Origin: Orbilia blumenaviensis
Lineage: Eukaryota; Ascomycota; Orbiliomycetes; Orbiliales; Orbiliaceae
Assembly: GCA_036872755.1 (NCBI GenBank)
Contig: JAVHNS010000009.1
Location: forward strand, 2,108,001-2,172,000
Direction: 5' to 3'
DNA length: 64,000 nt
Below the pieces are notes generated by a model that saw only the letters and a program-made list of their open reading frames with translations, was not told the origin of the DNA and searched no databases. The position numbers and the translations under genes were made by a program. Each line of letters begins with the position of its first letter. The first letter of the stretch is position 1. Positions 12,001-23,521 of the stretch are shown piece by piece.

Positions 12001-12548
12001 ATGCCATAAACGGGACCGACATATCGAATTACTTGTCAGCCAAACCCTCGCCATGCATTGGCTACGAGGCTTTAGTTCCACGAAGGGACCCCTCCTCGCC
12101 CAATGGCTGGATCGACCCCCAAAAACGGCCTCTCAATCCAGCCGAAATCCCCAATGGCGTTTACTTACCCGCAATTGCCTGCGTAAACTGTATACTTTCT
12201 TGGCGATCTTTAACAAACAGGATGCATGGGGACCTTTTTAGGTTTGCCGACGGTATAAAGGGCCGTATTGGGTTTGTGGCTCATCCATACCATAGCGATT
12301 ACCATATTTTCTGGGCGGGCAGGTTTCCCCCCGGTACGACGGGTCACCTTGGCAAAGTAGAAACTCAGCCGTTGCAATCGGCTTATAATTCGAAGATGCG
12401 AATGGGACTTGAAGATGCTGTGAACATTGGACTTATAGACGAAAGCCGGGTTGCCTGGTGTGATTTCGTCTTTGCAAAAATCAGAGACACTGGTGCGGAA
12501 TATGACGACGAGGACATCGACGAGTTCATCAAAACTTTTGAAGGATAA
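9035..12548 (+). CDS. Fbh1-type F-box DNA helicase (UvrD/SF1 family)
   Basis: Three exons (9035-10210, 10271-11252, 11308-12548) give 1,132 residues. Both introns are phase-consistent; intron 2 has the branch-like TGCTAACA. Residues about 28-70 form an F-box (FTALPLETLLHIAGYLS...). Helicase motifs follow in UvrD order: motif I AYAGTGKT (348-355), motif II DEAQDANP (about 600), motif III GDPYQMIYGFRGA, motif V QSKGLEWDDV (about 851) and motif VI VACTRARERL. Fbh1 proteins couple an SCF ubiquitin-ligase F-box to a 3'-5' helicase that limits Rad51 filaments and recombination at stalled forks, in the nucleus. The length is in the family range. After motif VI there is a roughly 220-residue tail with CPCC and CVNC pairs that could bind zinc. 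The N-terminal initiator is in a good context (ATCATGTCG). The name rests on architecture, not alignment. Confidence 0.9.
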
Positions 12549-13019
12549 TACGGCCTGTTCCCTGAGAAACTGTCAGTGTATCTATTAGAGCTTTCGGCTG
12601 GACCTTTTCGGGACTTTGACTGTCTCACACTCAATCCATTTTGGGCGTTTGTCGTTCTCTCCTGATAAAAGGTCGAGGCTAATTGTCTCATTGGGCTATC
12701 TAACTAAATTCAACAATTGGATTGATGCGCTCGGGTTCGGGTGTGAGAAATCAACGGGTATAACTTTAAATCCGGGCGGCGAAGATTATCCACAAATCGA
12801 GGCCCACTTGGTCTGAGACGTCCATAAAGTTGAAGGAGCCACTTTTATCATTGTTTTCTCTCCGCAACTAAAATACTGGTTACCCTCGAGGCGTTGGATT
12901 GGTATTTGCTTTATACAACAACTATTTATTCAATACAAACGTATATTAATATATCGGCCGTTTAAAACGTAAGATAATTCCCTGAAGAATATGCCCATCA
13001 TATTTCTGGGTCACAGAGC
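12549..13019. other. Short 3'-3' intergenic region
   Basis: The helicase gene ends at 12548 and the minus-strand SH3 gene at 13020, so the two genes are convergent. The spacer carries AT-rich words near 12920-12960 suited to polyadenylation on both strands. No further gene is seen. Confidence 0.5.
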
Positions 13020-16000
13020 TTAGGTCCGTCTCCTCCCTCTCAGGTTAAAATCAAGATTTCCTACTTGTGTAAGGCACCATTTTGGCACCCACCCCTCGCG
13101 TCTTGTTTTACTCTGCATTTTGACACCCCAGACAACGTTCGAATCCTGCTCTTCATAATCGACGCTGATCATATCTCCGACTCGTACACTGATCTCTCCG
13201 TCCTTCTTCGCATCATACTGTGCCCAGACTCGATAGGTAGTGTTGGTAGAACGGGGCGGCGAGCGAGAATCGACCAGGTTACGGGACGGAGTAGCTGAAT
13301 GAGTAGACTCTAGGTCGATAAAAGTGGAATGAACATGGGTTGTCGGGTTGCTTAATAGCTTTTCCTGGGCCCTGACAGCTACTGGCGACGCATTTAATTC
13401 ATCAGGGAAGGCGGGAAGGGGTGGAGGCGGTGGGATAAAAAGGGTCGGCTTGGGGCTTGTGGACCCCTTCCGGCGGTTAAAAGGCTCGGGTGATGGAGAC
13501 GGCCGACGCTCTCTAACGAAGCTGCGAGCAGGTCGGACCGATCTGCCAGAGTCGGGGAGCTCTAGGGCACCGATATGTGCGTGCTGGGGCGGTGTTTCGG
13601 GCAATGGTGGCTCCGGTTCCGGGTCAGAATCATCATAGTCATTTTCCTCCATCTCCACAGCAATCTTGTGGTTTATTGTTGCCCGGCGAAGAAGCGTGGG
13701 CATCGATATTTCAAAGGTTGGAAGTTCGACAGCAGCTGATGATGCTATAGATGCCGAATCCAGCTCAAAGATTCCCTCCTCGGTCGCCCCGGTATTTCTA
13801 CTAACCGTGTTTATCACCCTTAAGAGGCTATCACAGAACAAGTCTCGCACTGTAGCTTTCAGTATTCCATGTCGTCAATTGCGGGGGCAAGATGGAAGGT
13901 ATCTTACACTGTCTAGTGGGAAACGAATATATCACCCTTCCGTCCAGACGCCAGCATCTTGGGTCCCCATCACCAGATTTATCAGCAATGGCAGAATCAT
14001 GGTTTAGTACGAATGTTCTATAGCCAACACAACAAGCCTCGATAGATTCTTTGACATTGCGCTCTTTCATAAAATAACTAGGTATTACTAAAGAATTAAG
14101 TGTGTGTCAGCGCCAGTGGCCTATCTGTATCGATATTGGGATTCATACTGTCTTGAGACATTATCCTGTCATTCGAAAAGCTCTGTACCAAGACTCGAAT
14201 GGAATTCAATTCGTCATCCTTGAGGAGAGTCAATCGGCTATTATTAAAGAACCCGCCAAAGAATGCTGGGTTGTCGACATCAACGGATGACTCTTCGATG
14301 ATGCTATAATAGTGACACCCGGATCAATTACTAAGCAACCAAGAGAAGGGCGATGTTGAACTTTGCCATACCACTCATATTCTTTCCTCTCATCTTCTTC
14401 AATATCAAACCATCTCTTCATTTTGAGACGGTTGCGCCAAAAGTTGAACCACCCAAAACCCCGAGATGCGACTTGTTGAACCGTTTTCCCACCGCCTTCG
14501 AAACGCAGCCTCAATCTTCCAGAACCAAGTTTTTCTTCGATGGCATCAATACCAACCGCATTTTCGGGGGGTGAGAGAACCGCATCATCAACCCCCATAG
14601 TTAGAGTTGTGTAAGTCTGTTGGGGATGAAGTTTTGGTGCCGCTCGGACAAAACAGATAAAGTTCCGATTCCCACATTTGAATTGCAATTTGCTCCTCCC
14701 ATCGTCGTCGAATAGCACCCCAGGTCGGGCTGGGTCCTGGCCTAATCTTTCGGCCAAGTCCTTTCGACGCACAACTCTGTGTTGGGAGATAGAAACTTCC
14801 TTTATTGCTGGCGAAAGAAATTTCCATACTCCGTCTAACCTTATCTCGGCTGAAGGAAATATCTCAATATTGCCGAAGGCGGAAAGTATTGAAATCGTGT
14901 CTAGGTCCTCAGTATAGACCGATATCAGTTCTTGGCCGGGTCGCATCCCTACAATCGCCAAGTTTGTCGCAATTCGTGTTCGTAGGAGGTTAGCCATAAC
15001 GTCCTCGAATTGTCGTTCCTCTGAAAATTGTATCAATATTAGAATATCTAAAGAATTATCTATAATATGCCACATGTGTCTTACTTTGGGGGGTTGGGCA
15101 ACGTATATAGAGCTCGAGATTTGATTCCTTCGCAATAACGTTGACGAGGACAAAGCATCCAGGACTTTTCGCATTCCTAGAACCCAGCGCAAGAATAGGT
15201 AAAGTAAATGCGCCAACTAGGTTCGTATTAGTGTTTGCATAATAGATGGGGATATGAGGTGAGCAGAAATTCAAACCTCTATAATCTGTTAATTCATGTT
15301 GTTTAACCGCACCCGTAGTGGTCTTGCAACGACAAGCAAACAAGGGCAGTGCAGCAGGTCCAATAGCATCAAATGACAAGAATAAAGCCGGATTAACTGT
15401 GGCATGAGGACATAAAGAATTTTGCCGTGCTTCATCTAGATATATTTCGATATCCCTAGGTTTTTAGTTAATACAGCGAAATGCCAACCTTCCTATGGAC
15501 AAAAAAAGAAATACTAACAAGTCGTAGCCTTTTGGCGTTTCAAATACTGGCACTTGACTAGTAGAGATTTTCCGGATATGGTTTGAGGGTAGTTCTGCTA
15601 GGAAAACTGATGAGCTACCAGGGCTTTGGTATCTAAGTTCGGGTGTGGCAGTCCTTTCCACAGTTTCTAGCAGTGCGGGTGTGGATATTCTAGATAATGG
15701 GGCTCCCATCGCATCCTCGAGCGCCATCGTCTCAGTAACAAATTCTCCCCGAGCAAGTTCGGTTATCATGCAGATACAAGCCACAGCATCTAAATTATTT
15801 GATCAGACGGAGATAATTTAGATGCTATGATAGTATATGGAGCATACCTTGGTCACTACTAAATTGATAATTGATGGTATTGGGTTCTTGCCGAATCTTG
15901 AGGCATGGCCCATCCTTTTCGCGGCCAGGTAGCAAATGCGTTACATTCGCCATTGGCTCGTCGATACAAAGCGTGTCGTCGTGAAGGTCTATTTTTGTCC

Positions 16001-18801
16001 ATCGACGATCGGTAACTAGGTAATATCTTGTCAGAAAATTGACATTTTGATTTCCTTACAGCCGAATAGTTACCATCCTGGGTCAAAACGCATAACCCCG
16101 ATCCACTTCTCACGACCAGTCTTGTTGATCTCGCCCAGCTATTGTGTAGAATTACGAGAAAGGAACCGTAAAATTCTTGATTGAATATATCGGGTCTACC
16201 TTTCACAGTAATGTTGTTTAAATGACTATATTGGCTGTCAGTTTGGCGTCTTTGAAATATATATTAAAAGTCATTTTCGCTCTTACAATGTTGCTTTAAT
16301 TTCCTCCTTACGAGATGTCCTCGAGGCCCAAAAATTTCTGAGCTGCTCGTGCAGCGGCTGTGTCCAGGCGACCAGGAATGCAGATTCATTTGTGGCCGCT
16401 TTCTTATTTGCGGGAAGCTTTGGAAGATTCCATTTATCTAATTGGATATCATCTGTGAAATATGTTAGTAGATGTTAGCCATACCAACCGCTTTTACTTC
16501 CTGGAGGATATCTCACTAGCGCCTGCTCCGGCAGTCAATGATATCCGTTCGCCGAGGTAAGTAAGAGTCCCAGTCCCTTCAACCTGGAGGCCGTCCTCGA
16601 AATGTCGGAGGTCTCTGACCCTGAAGGTTACAGCGGGGCCCATGATCCGGATCTTTTCTTCCCATACAACTATCATGTATAAAATCAGCCAAGTAAGCAC
16701 GAGATAGACGGAACAGTATATTCCCCAATACGTACAATCGCACCACAAAGATCTTATTTGTTTAAGATACTCGGAGATCTTCGCGAACTCAAGGTATAAT
16801 TTCAGATAATCACCATCTTGCCATGCACCCGGGTCGTCGTCTTCTTGATATAGTTTTTGCTTCCTTATTGATCGATATTGGATAATCATCAGAGATTTTA
16901 CTGGCGGTCCGTCTGACCAGCTGCTATTGTTCGGGGGCAAATATCGAATATTCATAGATTTTATGGTATTTTCAGCCGATATACTTCGGGTTCAAGGAAA
17001 CATTAGTAAGGGTTTACAATCGAGGGTTAGGTAGTCTTACCCTAGACGAACACAGCTTGCAACTAGTACCCTTCCACGAGTCGGTTTGTTCTGGGTCATT
17101 TTCTGGGTCTTTCCGGGAGTTCTATGGCCCAAAGATTGGTTGTTATCCGTCAAAGCGGGAGATTTAGCGCCAGCAATGTCGTTCTCCCAGCGGACCCATT
17201 TGCTCTCCGGTATCACACCGTCGGCGAGACACCTAGCTGCTTGATGAGCAAGAAAAGTCACAAGGGATGCTTCAAAAGCACGTTGGTCTATAACGTCAAT
17301 TAGCCTTAGGTATCAGACCAAAGTCTAGGATAGATAGCTTGCAACTACTTTTTCGTAGCGGAATACTAATGATATAGGGTCTTTCATCGAAGTTATCACC
17401 ACGTTTCGATGCCTCTGGATCTTCGATTCGTGGGGCGTAAAGAGTATACTCTCTTTGCATAAGGTCTGAACTCTCATTCTTGACAATAATTGTTCCTGGG
17501 CCACCTTTGTGCGCGGAATATTAATGTATGTTGAGAGGCCACCGTAAGTAGGCATGTAGAATCCTTACATTTGATCTTGGCGAGAGCGGCATGGTGCGAA
17601 TCCTGGAAAACGCCTTTCATGATACGGCTGCAGTTGCAACAAAACATTGGCTGGTTTGAAATTATGGAGCCTCCGAGAAAGAAATCCGGATTAACTGTGA
17701 CTTCGCGGCAAATCGATGCCATTGGATTCCGGCGGGATATCGAGAAGTTCCTATTTTCGAATAGAAGAATTAGGATCCGGTATCCTGGCGCAGGTAGCAG
17801 TGGTAGCGCTGAGTAGCCTACATCTTCACTTTCGCGGTTTTCTTGTATCCAACTTCAGAGTACGCAAAGAACGGAGGGAATCCTTCGAAAGTTTTCGGCC
17901 TCGAGGATGAGGAGATATGAGTCGCCTCTGGACGTAGGATTTGGTCACCACTATGCCTTTTGTTATGAAGTGATAGACTTCGGCGCTGTCTTCCCTCAGC
18001 TAGCATTTGCTCGAGCACATTCAGTGCCTGCTGCAAATCAGCCCTGTTCGAACCAGCCGTAGTCAGTTTGAGATATTTGACGATACCGAGCTATAGCTCT
18101 CTTGTAGTTTTGGTCTCTCTCCTCCTCCTCCTCCTCCTTCTTCTTGATATTTGCCTACCTATTTAATACGTTGATATAAGCGTCGATGATAACATAATGC
18201 TGATGAAGGTCTTCTTTCAAAGCCCGAATGTCACCTCCTTCAGTCGTCCATTGGATCAACTTATAGCCCTTTGAGAACCAGATTTTCCAGCTCCAGTTCG
18301 ACTCCAGCCTATCCGTATATTTTTCGACGATGGATTCTAATCTGCGTAAGGTGACCCTACACCCATCCACCATTTCCCCAATCTTCTCCTGGTTCCGCGC
18401 ATCCTGTGTGTTTCGGCCAGGTTTACCAGTTTCTCTAGCGAGGGCCTCGAGTACAATGCTCAACGACGAAAGCTGGGATTTAATCTGGAAAGTAGTAGGG
18501 TGTAAGTTGTATGCCCCTATGCGCCTGGATCGATGTGCACATGTGTCGATGCCAGTAACGGGACACAGTACGTAGTTCGCGCAAGCAGACGAACCTCGTT
18601 AAACTCTGAAGCTGCTCCAGTAGGACCGCTAGAAAAACTATTACTCAACCTTAACGCGATTGTTGCCAGTTGGATTATATCTAATCATGCGCGATTAAGG
18701 TCCCCAGGTTAGACTCGTTTTCGCTGTGAGCGACCGCGATTGCAAAAATTCAAAAGGGGGAGAATATGGCACGAACCTCCAACGCCGACGCCGAACGACA
18801 T
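13020..18801 (-). CDS. Large multi-exon protein: fungal STAND-like N-terminal helical domain, central unknown region, C-terminal SH3
   Basis: Minus-strand exons join in phase from an ATG at 18801. Firm exons are 18801-18777, 18680-18595, 18484-18159 and, at the other end, an exon ending 13908 followed by 13849-13020. Several in-frame exons lie between (about 18043, 17760-17580, 17500-17300, 17260-17040, 16960-16500, 16200-15850, 15780-15470, 15390-15080, 15030-14360, 14290-14160, 14100-13908), whose exact borders are less certain. The start MSFGVGVGDIIQLAT, then EFNEIKSQLSSLS, matches the helical N-terminal domain common on fungal STAND/NACHT-type proteins. No P-loop was seen. The last exon has an acidic Pro/Ser-rich stretch and an SH3-like domain (YDAKKDGEISVRVGD ... 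GWVPKWCL) at the C terminus. A scaffold or signalling role is only an inference. Two introns start with the rare donor GTTCGT. The middle region is unlike anything I recognise. It could alternatively be two genes, though phases join throughout the parts checked. Confidence 0.65.
18119..18145 (+). repeat. CCT/TTC trinucleotide tract in an intron
   Basis: A pyrimidine run of CTC/CCT repeats followed by TTC repeats, within an intron (18158-18044) of the minus-strand SH3 gene. On the coding strand it is a GAA/GAG purine tract. Confidence 0.7.
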
Positions 18802-20844
18802 CCCCGCTCTTTCGTTACCAATATCAGACTACTATGATGTGAGGGCGGGGATTGGTCTCTTCCAACTGTGTTGTCCGCGACAGACTCGGAGCATCGTAGG
18901 GATACTGCTTGATCAAAGCCAAGGTGGAACATGTACAGACTAGCAGATTCCGATTGATACTAGTACTTATATATGCGCGGGGGCATCGATTCGCTTTTCT
19001 TTCCCAGGAACCAAGTGGCAGGGCCCCTCCATGGTCATAGGATGGAGAGCAGGCGAGGAAAAACGAAACCTTCAGCCGCTCCAGCTTAATGCGGGGCAGA
19101 TCTGACAGGCCCTCAGGCGGCACCAGTACTCCCCCGAGTATTATACTACTGTGACCTCGAAGCCAGTAGATCGACACCTCTGAAATTATATATAGCTTCG
19201 CGAAATAGGCAACGAATATAGTCTCGGTAGCTGTTCCCAATTACCTTCCTTTGCCACGATCGAGTAAATTACGTATGCAAGCACGCGTAAAAAAATGTAA
19301 CGAGGCCCAGAAACGTCGGATTTGCGAACTGAACTGGGTCAGATTTTACAAATTCGATATATGGCAATAGGATACATATCATTCGCACCTTACCCCTAGC
19401 ATGTATAATGGATCTTGACGTCAATCCAGACTATCACCACAGGTCATATCTAAGAAGTCATTCCAAAAGATACGTTCGTGTACTATTGATAGCCTTCCAA
19501 TATAAACCCGCACTAAACAACTGTTTGTTAATTTCGGCATGTTTTGAAGGTTCCCAAGCGAGGCCAAAAGCTTGAGACTTGGGTCTATTAATATATTTAC
19601 GACTGACATATAGGTACTGACCTGTTTCAGCTGACGGCTGACCTAACTTGCCAGAATCAGAGAGGTCTAAATTAATAAATACTTACTCAAATACTTCATT
19701 AAATATATATTTGTGTTCTAGGAATACAATATTGCTCGCTTCGGGATGCTGTCCACAAATAGTATCAAGCTGGTCTCGTTGATCAAGCCGGCTACTCATC
19801 AGCTCACCAAGTTAGACTTGCCAATATGTGCCCGATGGCAGCGAATCGATATCGAAAACGGACATTGCATGTTCGAGTAGAAACATATAGTGGCATACAT
19901 TTACTAATCAAAACTTGCGAAATAGAACGTCCGCGTGGAAAAATCCAATACACTCTAAACTTGCAAAAAAGTTATGTTCTTTATTTTATTTTATTTTATT
20001 TTTTTTCTCTCATTTATTTTGTTTTTTTTCCTTTTTGTTTTTTTTTTCAAGCTTGACGAGGACACACGATATACATTCAGCACGGTATCCTCGAAATGTG
20101 TTGTCAGAATGAAATGGCCTTGTCTGATGATCTTATCTTATCTGATCCAATTAGGACATGGGTCCCGTCGTTGTTGACAACCACCTCCGCGAAGACCATA
20201 AACAATGAACTGCTGGCATCGGAAACCACCACAGGTTCGCCATAAAATATAGGCTTGTAACAGCCGCCTCCAAGGTTTCTTTCCTTCAATCACCCGTCAC
20301 GAAATCTTTATTCAGGTTTCAATATCACAATCTATCTCGGATAATCCGAAGATAGCACAGGCGAACAAGACATCAGCTCCAGCATTGCAACACCGATATA
20401 ATATCTATAAATCATTATACGAGATTCTCCCTCAATCGGTAGTTGCTGCCTCCAAGGCACGACAAAACATTCCCACGCTCCTTCGTTCCATATACTGCTT
20501 CGCCGGCTGGTGTATACGACTATTGCGGGTTTAAAGTTGGATCGCGCTACGCCGAGGCTAACTTCATAGTTGATTCACAGTTGCCCTGCCCATCATATTT
20601 ACAACCAACTTGCGGCGCCCGCGGTGTTGAAACTCTGAGTTGGAGCATCAAAATATTCCAGTCAACGCCACAACCTTAGCCGTGAATCTTATATTTCCGA
20701 GGATATCTGTCAACGGTCAGTGCTTCCCTCCCGTCCTATCACGTTCAATATATTCGCAGTATCCGTTCGCTAATACAATTGAAATGTGATACGAGGCTTT
20801 AGATTTGTTAACCTTACTTCGCCAACCAAACTTAATCCGCTAAA
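18802..20844. other. Intergenic with T-rich tract
   Basis: About 2 kb without a supported gene. The sequence is AT-rich, with a T-rich low-complexity run at 19977-20049 that includes four TTTTA-type units. ORFs overlapping the run translate to Phe/Leu strings and are artefacts. The 20443-20679 ORF has a reasonable start but no recognisable domain. Confidence 0.5.
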
Positions 20845-20988
20845 ATGAAGCCCAATGATGCTATCGTCCTAATCATCATACTCCTCCTCCTCTTCTTCGC
20901 AGTGATCTTGTGGGCCATATTCCACATTCAGACAATTATCGGCTGGTTCCAGCCCGCACCAAAGACGATCATTATTGAAGAAGACTAA
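20845..20988 (+). CDS. 47-residue single-span membrane microprotein
   Basis: An ATG at 20845 opens a 47-codon frame ending in TAA at 20986-20988. It has a short polar N terminus (MKPNDA), a 22-residue hydrophobic helix of Ile/Leu/Phe/Val ending WAIFHI, then an amphipathic, Pro-containing tail finishing TIIIEED. That layout (short N terminus, one helix, acidic C terminus) is that of a real small membrane protein, not a random frame. It has an A-rich context before the ATG and no intron. I do not recognise the family. Whether it is translated needs RNA or ribosome data. Confidence 0.5.
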   Translation: MKPNDAIVLIIILLLLFFAVILWAIFHIQTIIGWFQPAPKTIIIEED

Positions 20989-22012
20989 ACCCAGACCGCC
21001 GTTTCCAGCACTCATAATGGGATATGAGGGCGAAAAAATAAGAGGGGAGGAAGTATAATGAAGAGCTCACTGCTCCCCAGTTTGGCGGATTACGTCTCCT
21101 ATACCTTTTTTTTTATTATTTTGTTTTTCGGTGTTTCTACTTGCGGGGCGTTGGGATCCATTGTTCGTATGAGGTATGTACATCTATCGGTCTAGTGTTA
21201 TACAAAGACGCTACAATAAGGGGGATAATGTTGGGAGCACTAAGGTACAGTGGTTGGTGGCACTTGTTCCCGACCACGGATCCTTGTGCCGAAACCCTGC
21301 TGAAGGAAAAGGAGAGAGAGGAGTTCATTCTCTTAGTTATAGCGATCGCATCGGTTTTCTGGAGTTCTAAGTTGCGTCAATTGGCACAGATGCTTCAAAA
21401 AAAGAAAGGGGGATCCCTTCCGATGAGTTGATTTTCGATAGTGTTCGCTTGAGTTATGCTATGACGATTTTTCAATGTTGCATGTTGTACGCACGTTATG
21501 TATTCAAACCACGATTTCGCCTTTCTATACAATGTAAATAGTAGTTAATGTCTGATGCCTGAATTTCTTTCTGATCATACATAGTGTCGTCAATATTAGG
21601 GTTACCCTGGGTTATCTTATCAATACAAATGGAGATGAAAGTGTAAAGACGAAACCTGGGTACAAAGCAATACGAATACTCGTAGATCCATACATTCTCG
21701 ATGATGATCTAGCTTAAAATAAGGTTGGGTTAATCTACACACAAATCTACCCGAGCTGCATCGATGACCAGACTACATGCGATGTATATAATATTCGAGG
21801 AAATACTTGGACGCACTTGAATTTTGTTTATATACAGAGGAAAAACGCCGTAGCCAATGCTTCCTTACAAGGGGGGAAATGTTCAACGAAACAAGTAACC
21901 CACACAAACAAAACCAACATGCAACTTACCTCGGTTCAACACACACATTCTCTTTGTAGGGAATCCTAACCAGTAGAAGTTACCAAAAGATATATTTTGC
22001 TTATTCCCGAAC
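20989..22012. other. Intergenic, no gene seen
   Basis: About 1 kb between the microprotein and the AA11 stop codon. The overlapping ORFs at 21137-21431 on both strands have no protein-like features. AT-rich words at 21690-21990 could hold the 3' UTR of the minus-strand LPMO gene. Confidence 0.45.
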
Positions 22013-23344
22013 TTATAGTCTGAAAGTATGGACCATCTGATCATCCCTCTTCCGTAAAATTATATCCACGCCAGTCGAGTGTGTGTGTCGTCTCATATGT
22101 CGTGTTCTAACAGCGGCAGGGCAGCCGATGCCCTTTGTCACACAGTCGCAATGGCCCTTGACTTGTGAGAAGTTCGTGATATCAAGAGGACTCAAGTTAT
22201 CGTCAAGACATGGGCAGAATTCTTTCCAGACGCAATTCTCCCACTGTGAGGATGTGGTGGAGGGTACGGGGCACTCGTTGCCGATCTTGAGGGCTTCCCT
22301 GAAGGAGCATGATTCGTCTCGTTCGGCATGCTCGTGTCTTTTAGCGAAACTGCTGTCGGTGGGCGTCGTAATGTAAGTGGTAGCAGTTACGGTGACAATA
22401 TCGATCACTGGGTGCGTGACAACCTCAGTTACGTAAACAACCTTTTGGTCATCATTCGCCGGTGGTGTTGGTTCTGAGGGCATAACGGATGTCATCATTG
22501 TAGTCGCTATTTCAGTAGGTGTAGGAGTGGGGTCGAGTACGGGGACTGGATTTACCGGCCCCGGCTTTGGTCCAGCTATCGGACCCCCTCCGACGAGGTT
22601 CGAATTGGGAGGAACAGGATCGTGAACAGGCTGACCGCCACCACTTGCAGCATCCCCACACCCAGGGCCACTGGGTAGTGTTTTGCCTTTATGTTGTACA
22701 TATCCGGTCTGAGAGCCATCGGTGACGAATGGACCGGGGTCTGGGAATTCAAGGTTAGTGCCTTCAGGCGTCGAGCACTCCTCAGACTCATCTTTAGACA
22801 AGGTCCCAACAAACATAGCTGGGCGAGGTTGGATCCCAGACACTGGATTATCGTTCTCGATTGTGACGAAGGCGCAATTCATGTACATCTCACGACGGCC
22901 GATAGTGTTAAACCATGTCCAAGCAAAGATGGCCTCTCCAGCAGGCTCGTCCTCAGGAATTTTGAATGTGAATGTCTGGTTGTCGTTAAGAACCTTATTG
23001 TCTTCTGCTGCGCGAGGGCAGTCCCCAATGAAAGAGTGGAGAACTTGGAAAGTTTTCCCACCATCGTGGGAGATCGAGGCCTGGCAGCTACCGCCACCGT
23101 GGGCTGCAATCGACTTCGTATTGAGAGTGAAAGATCCATCTTGACCTGCTTTCCATTGTGCTGTCGCTTGAAATGCTTCTCTGTGGTAACCTTTGCAGGG
23201 GAAATTCGAGAACCCAGGGGCGAGGGGTGCATTGTAATCTGGGTCAAGGTCGAAGTTTATCGGCTTTGGTTCAATCATCGAAGCGTGGCCCGAAACAGTT
23301 CTGATGGTGGCGAGAATCGCCGTCGAAACAGTGATAAGCCGCAT
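22013..23344 (-). CDS. AA11 lytic polysaccharide monooxygenase (chitin-active family) with Cys-rich C-terminal extension
   Basis: A single exon of 443 residues. The frame is open for 20 further codons upstream, but the start is set at the second Met (23344) because it begins the signal peptide MRLITVSTAILATIRTVSG. Cleavage there exposes His20 (HASMIEP), the N-terminal copper-binding histidine of LPMOs. The second ligand is His82 in AAHGGGSCQASIS, the AA11 signature. AFAWTWFN-type and CAFVTI segments follow. AA11 enzymes oxidatively cleave chitin. After the catalytic domain come a Pro/Gly linker, a Val/Thr stretch, and a C-terminal region with eight cysteines (ESC to GIGC) and a His/Arg-rich end. 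I do not recognise this module; it may be a binding domain. A TATA-like TATATA lies about 170 bases upstream. Confidence 0.9.
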   Translation of the reverse strand: MRLITVSTAILATIRTVSGHASMIEPKPINFDLDPDYNAPLAPGFSNFPCKGYHREAFQATAQWKAGQDGSFTLNTKSIAAHGGGSCQASISHDGGKTFQVLHSFIGDCPRAAEDNKVLNDNQTFTFKIPEDEPAGEAIFAWTWFNTIGRREMYMNCAFVTIENDNPVSGIQPRPAMFVGTLSKDESEECSTPEGTNLEFPDPGPFVTDGSQTGYVQHKGKTLPSGPGCGDAASGGGQPVHDPVPPNSNLVGGGPIAGPKPGPVNPVPVLDPTPTPTEIATTMMTSVMPSEPTPPANDDQKVVYVTEVVTHPVIDIVTVTATTYITTPTDSSFAKRHEHAERDESCSFREALKIGNECPVPSTTSSQWENCVWKEFCPCLDDNLSPLDITNFSQVKGHCDCVTKGIGCPAAVRTRHMRRHTHSTGVDIILRKRDDQMVHTFRL

Positions 23345-23514
23345 TTTTGTTCTTTTTTTGTTTTTCTTGTAGAAATTTCTTTTAGGGGGATTTTGATCGA
23401 GCAAGAAGTTCCGGGGTTGAATAAGAGGCGGATACTTAGAAAGTATTTAGTGATCGTTCAGCTGAAATAAAGTTCACGTCTGTGTTTTTAAGCTGAGGCG
23501 TCGACAAGGACGTG

Positions 23515-23521
23515 TATATAT
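23515..23521 (-). promoter_or_regulatory. TATA-like element upstream of the AA11 gene
   Basis: A TATATAT word about 170 bases before the minus-strand ATG at 23344. Its position suits a fungal core promoter. The match is palindromic, so it gives no orientation by itself. Confidence 0.35.

Noticed and set aside
19915..20177. Phe-rich membrane-like ORFs at the T-rich tract
   Set aside because: Hydrophobicity comes only from the TTTTA/T homopolymer run.
22691..23470. 259-codon plus-strand ORF
   Set aside because: Antisense shadow of the AA11 gene.
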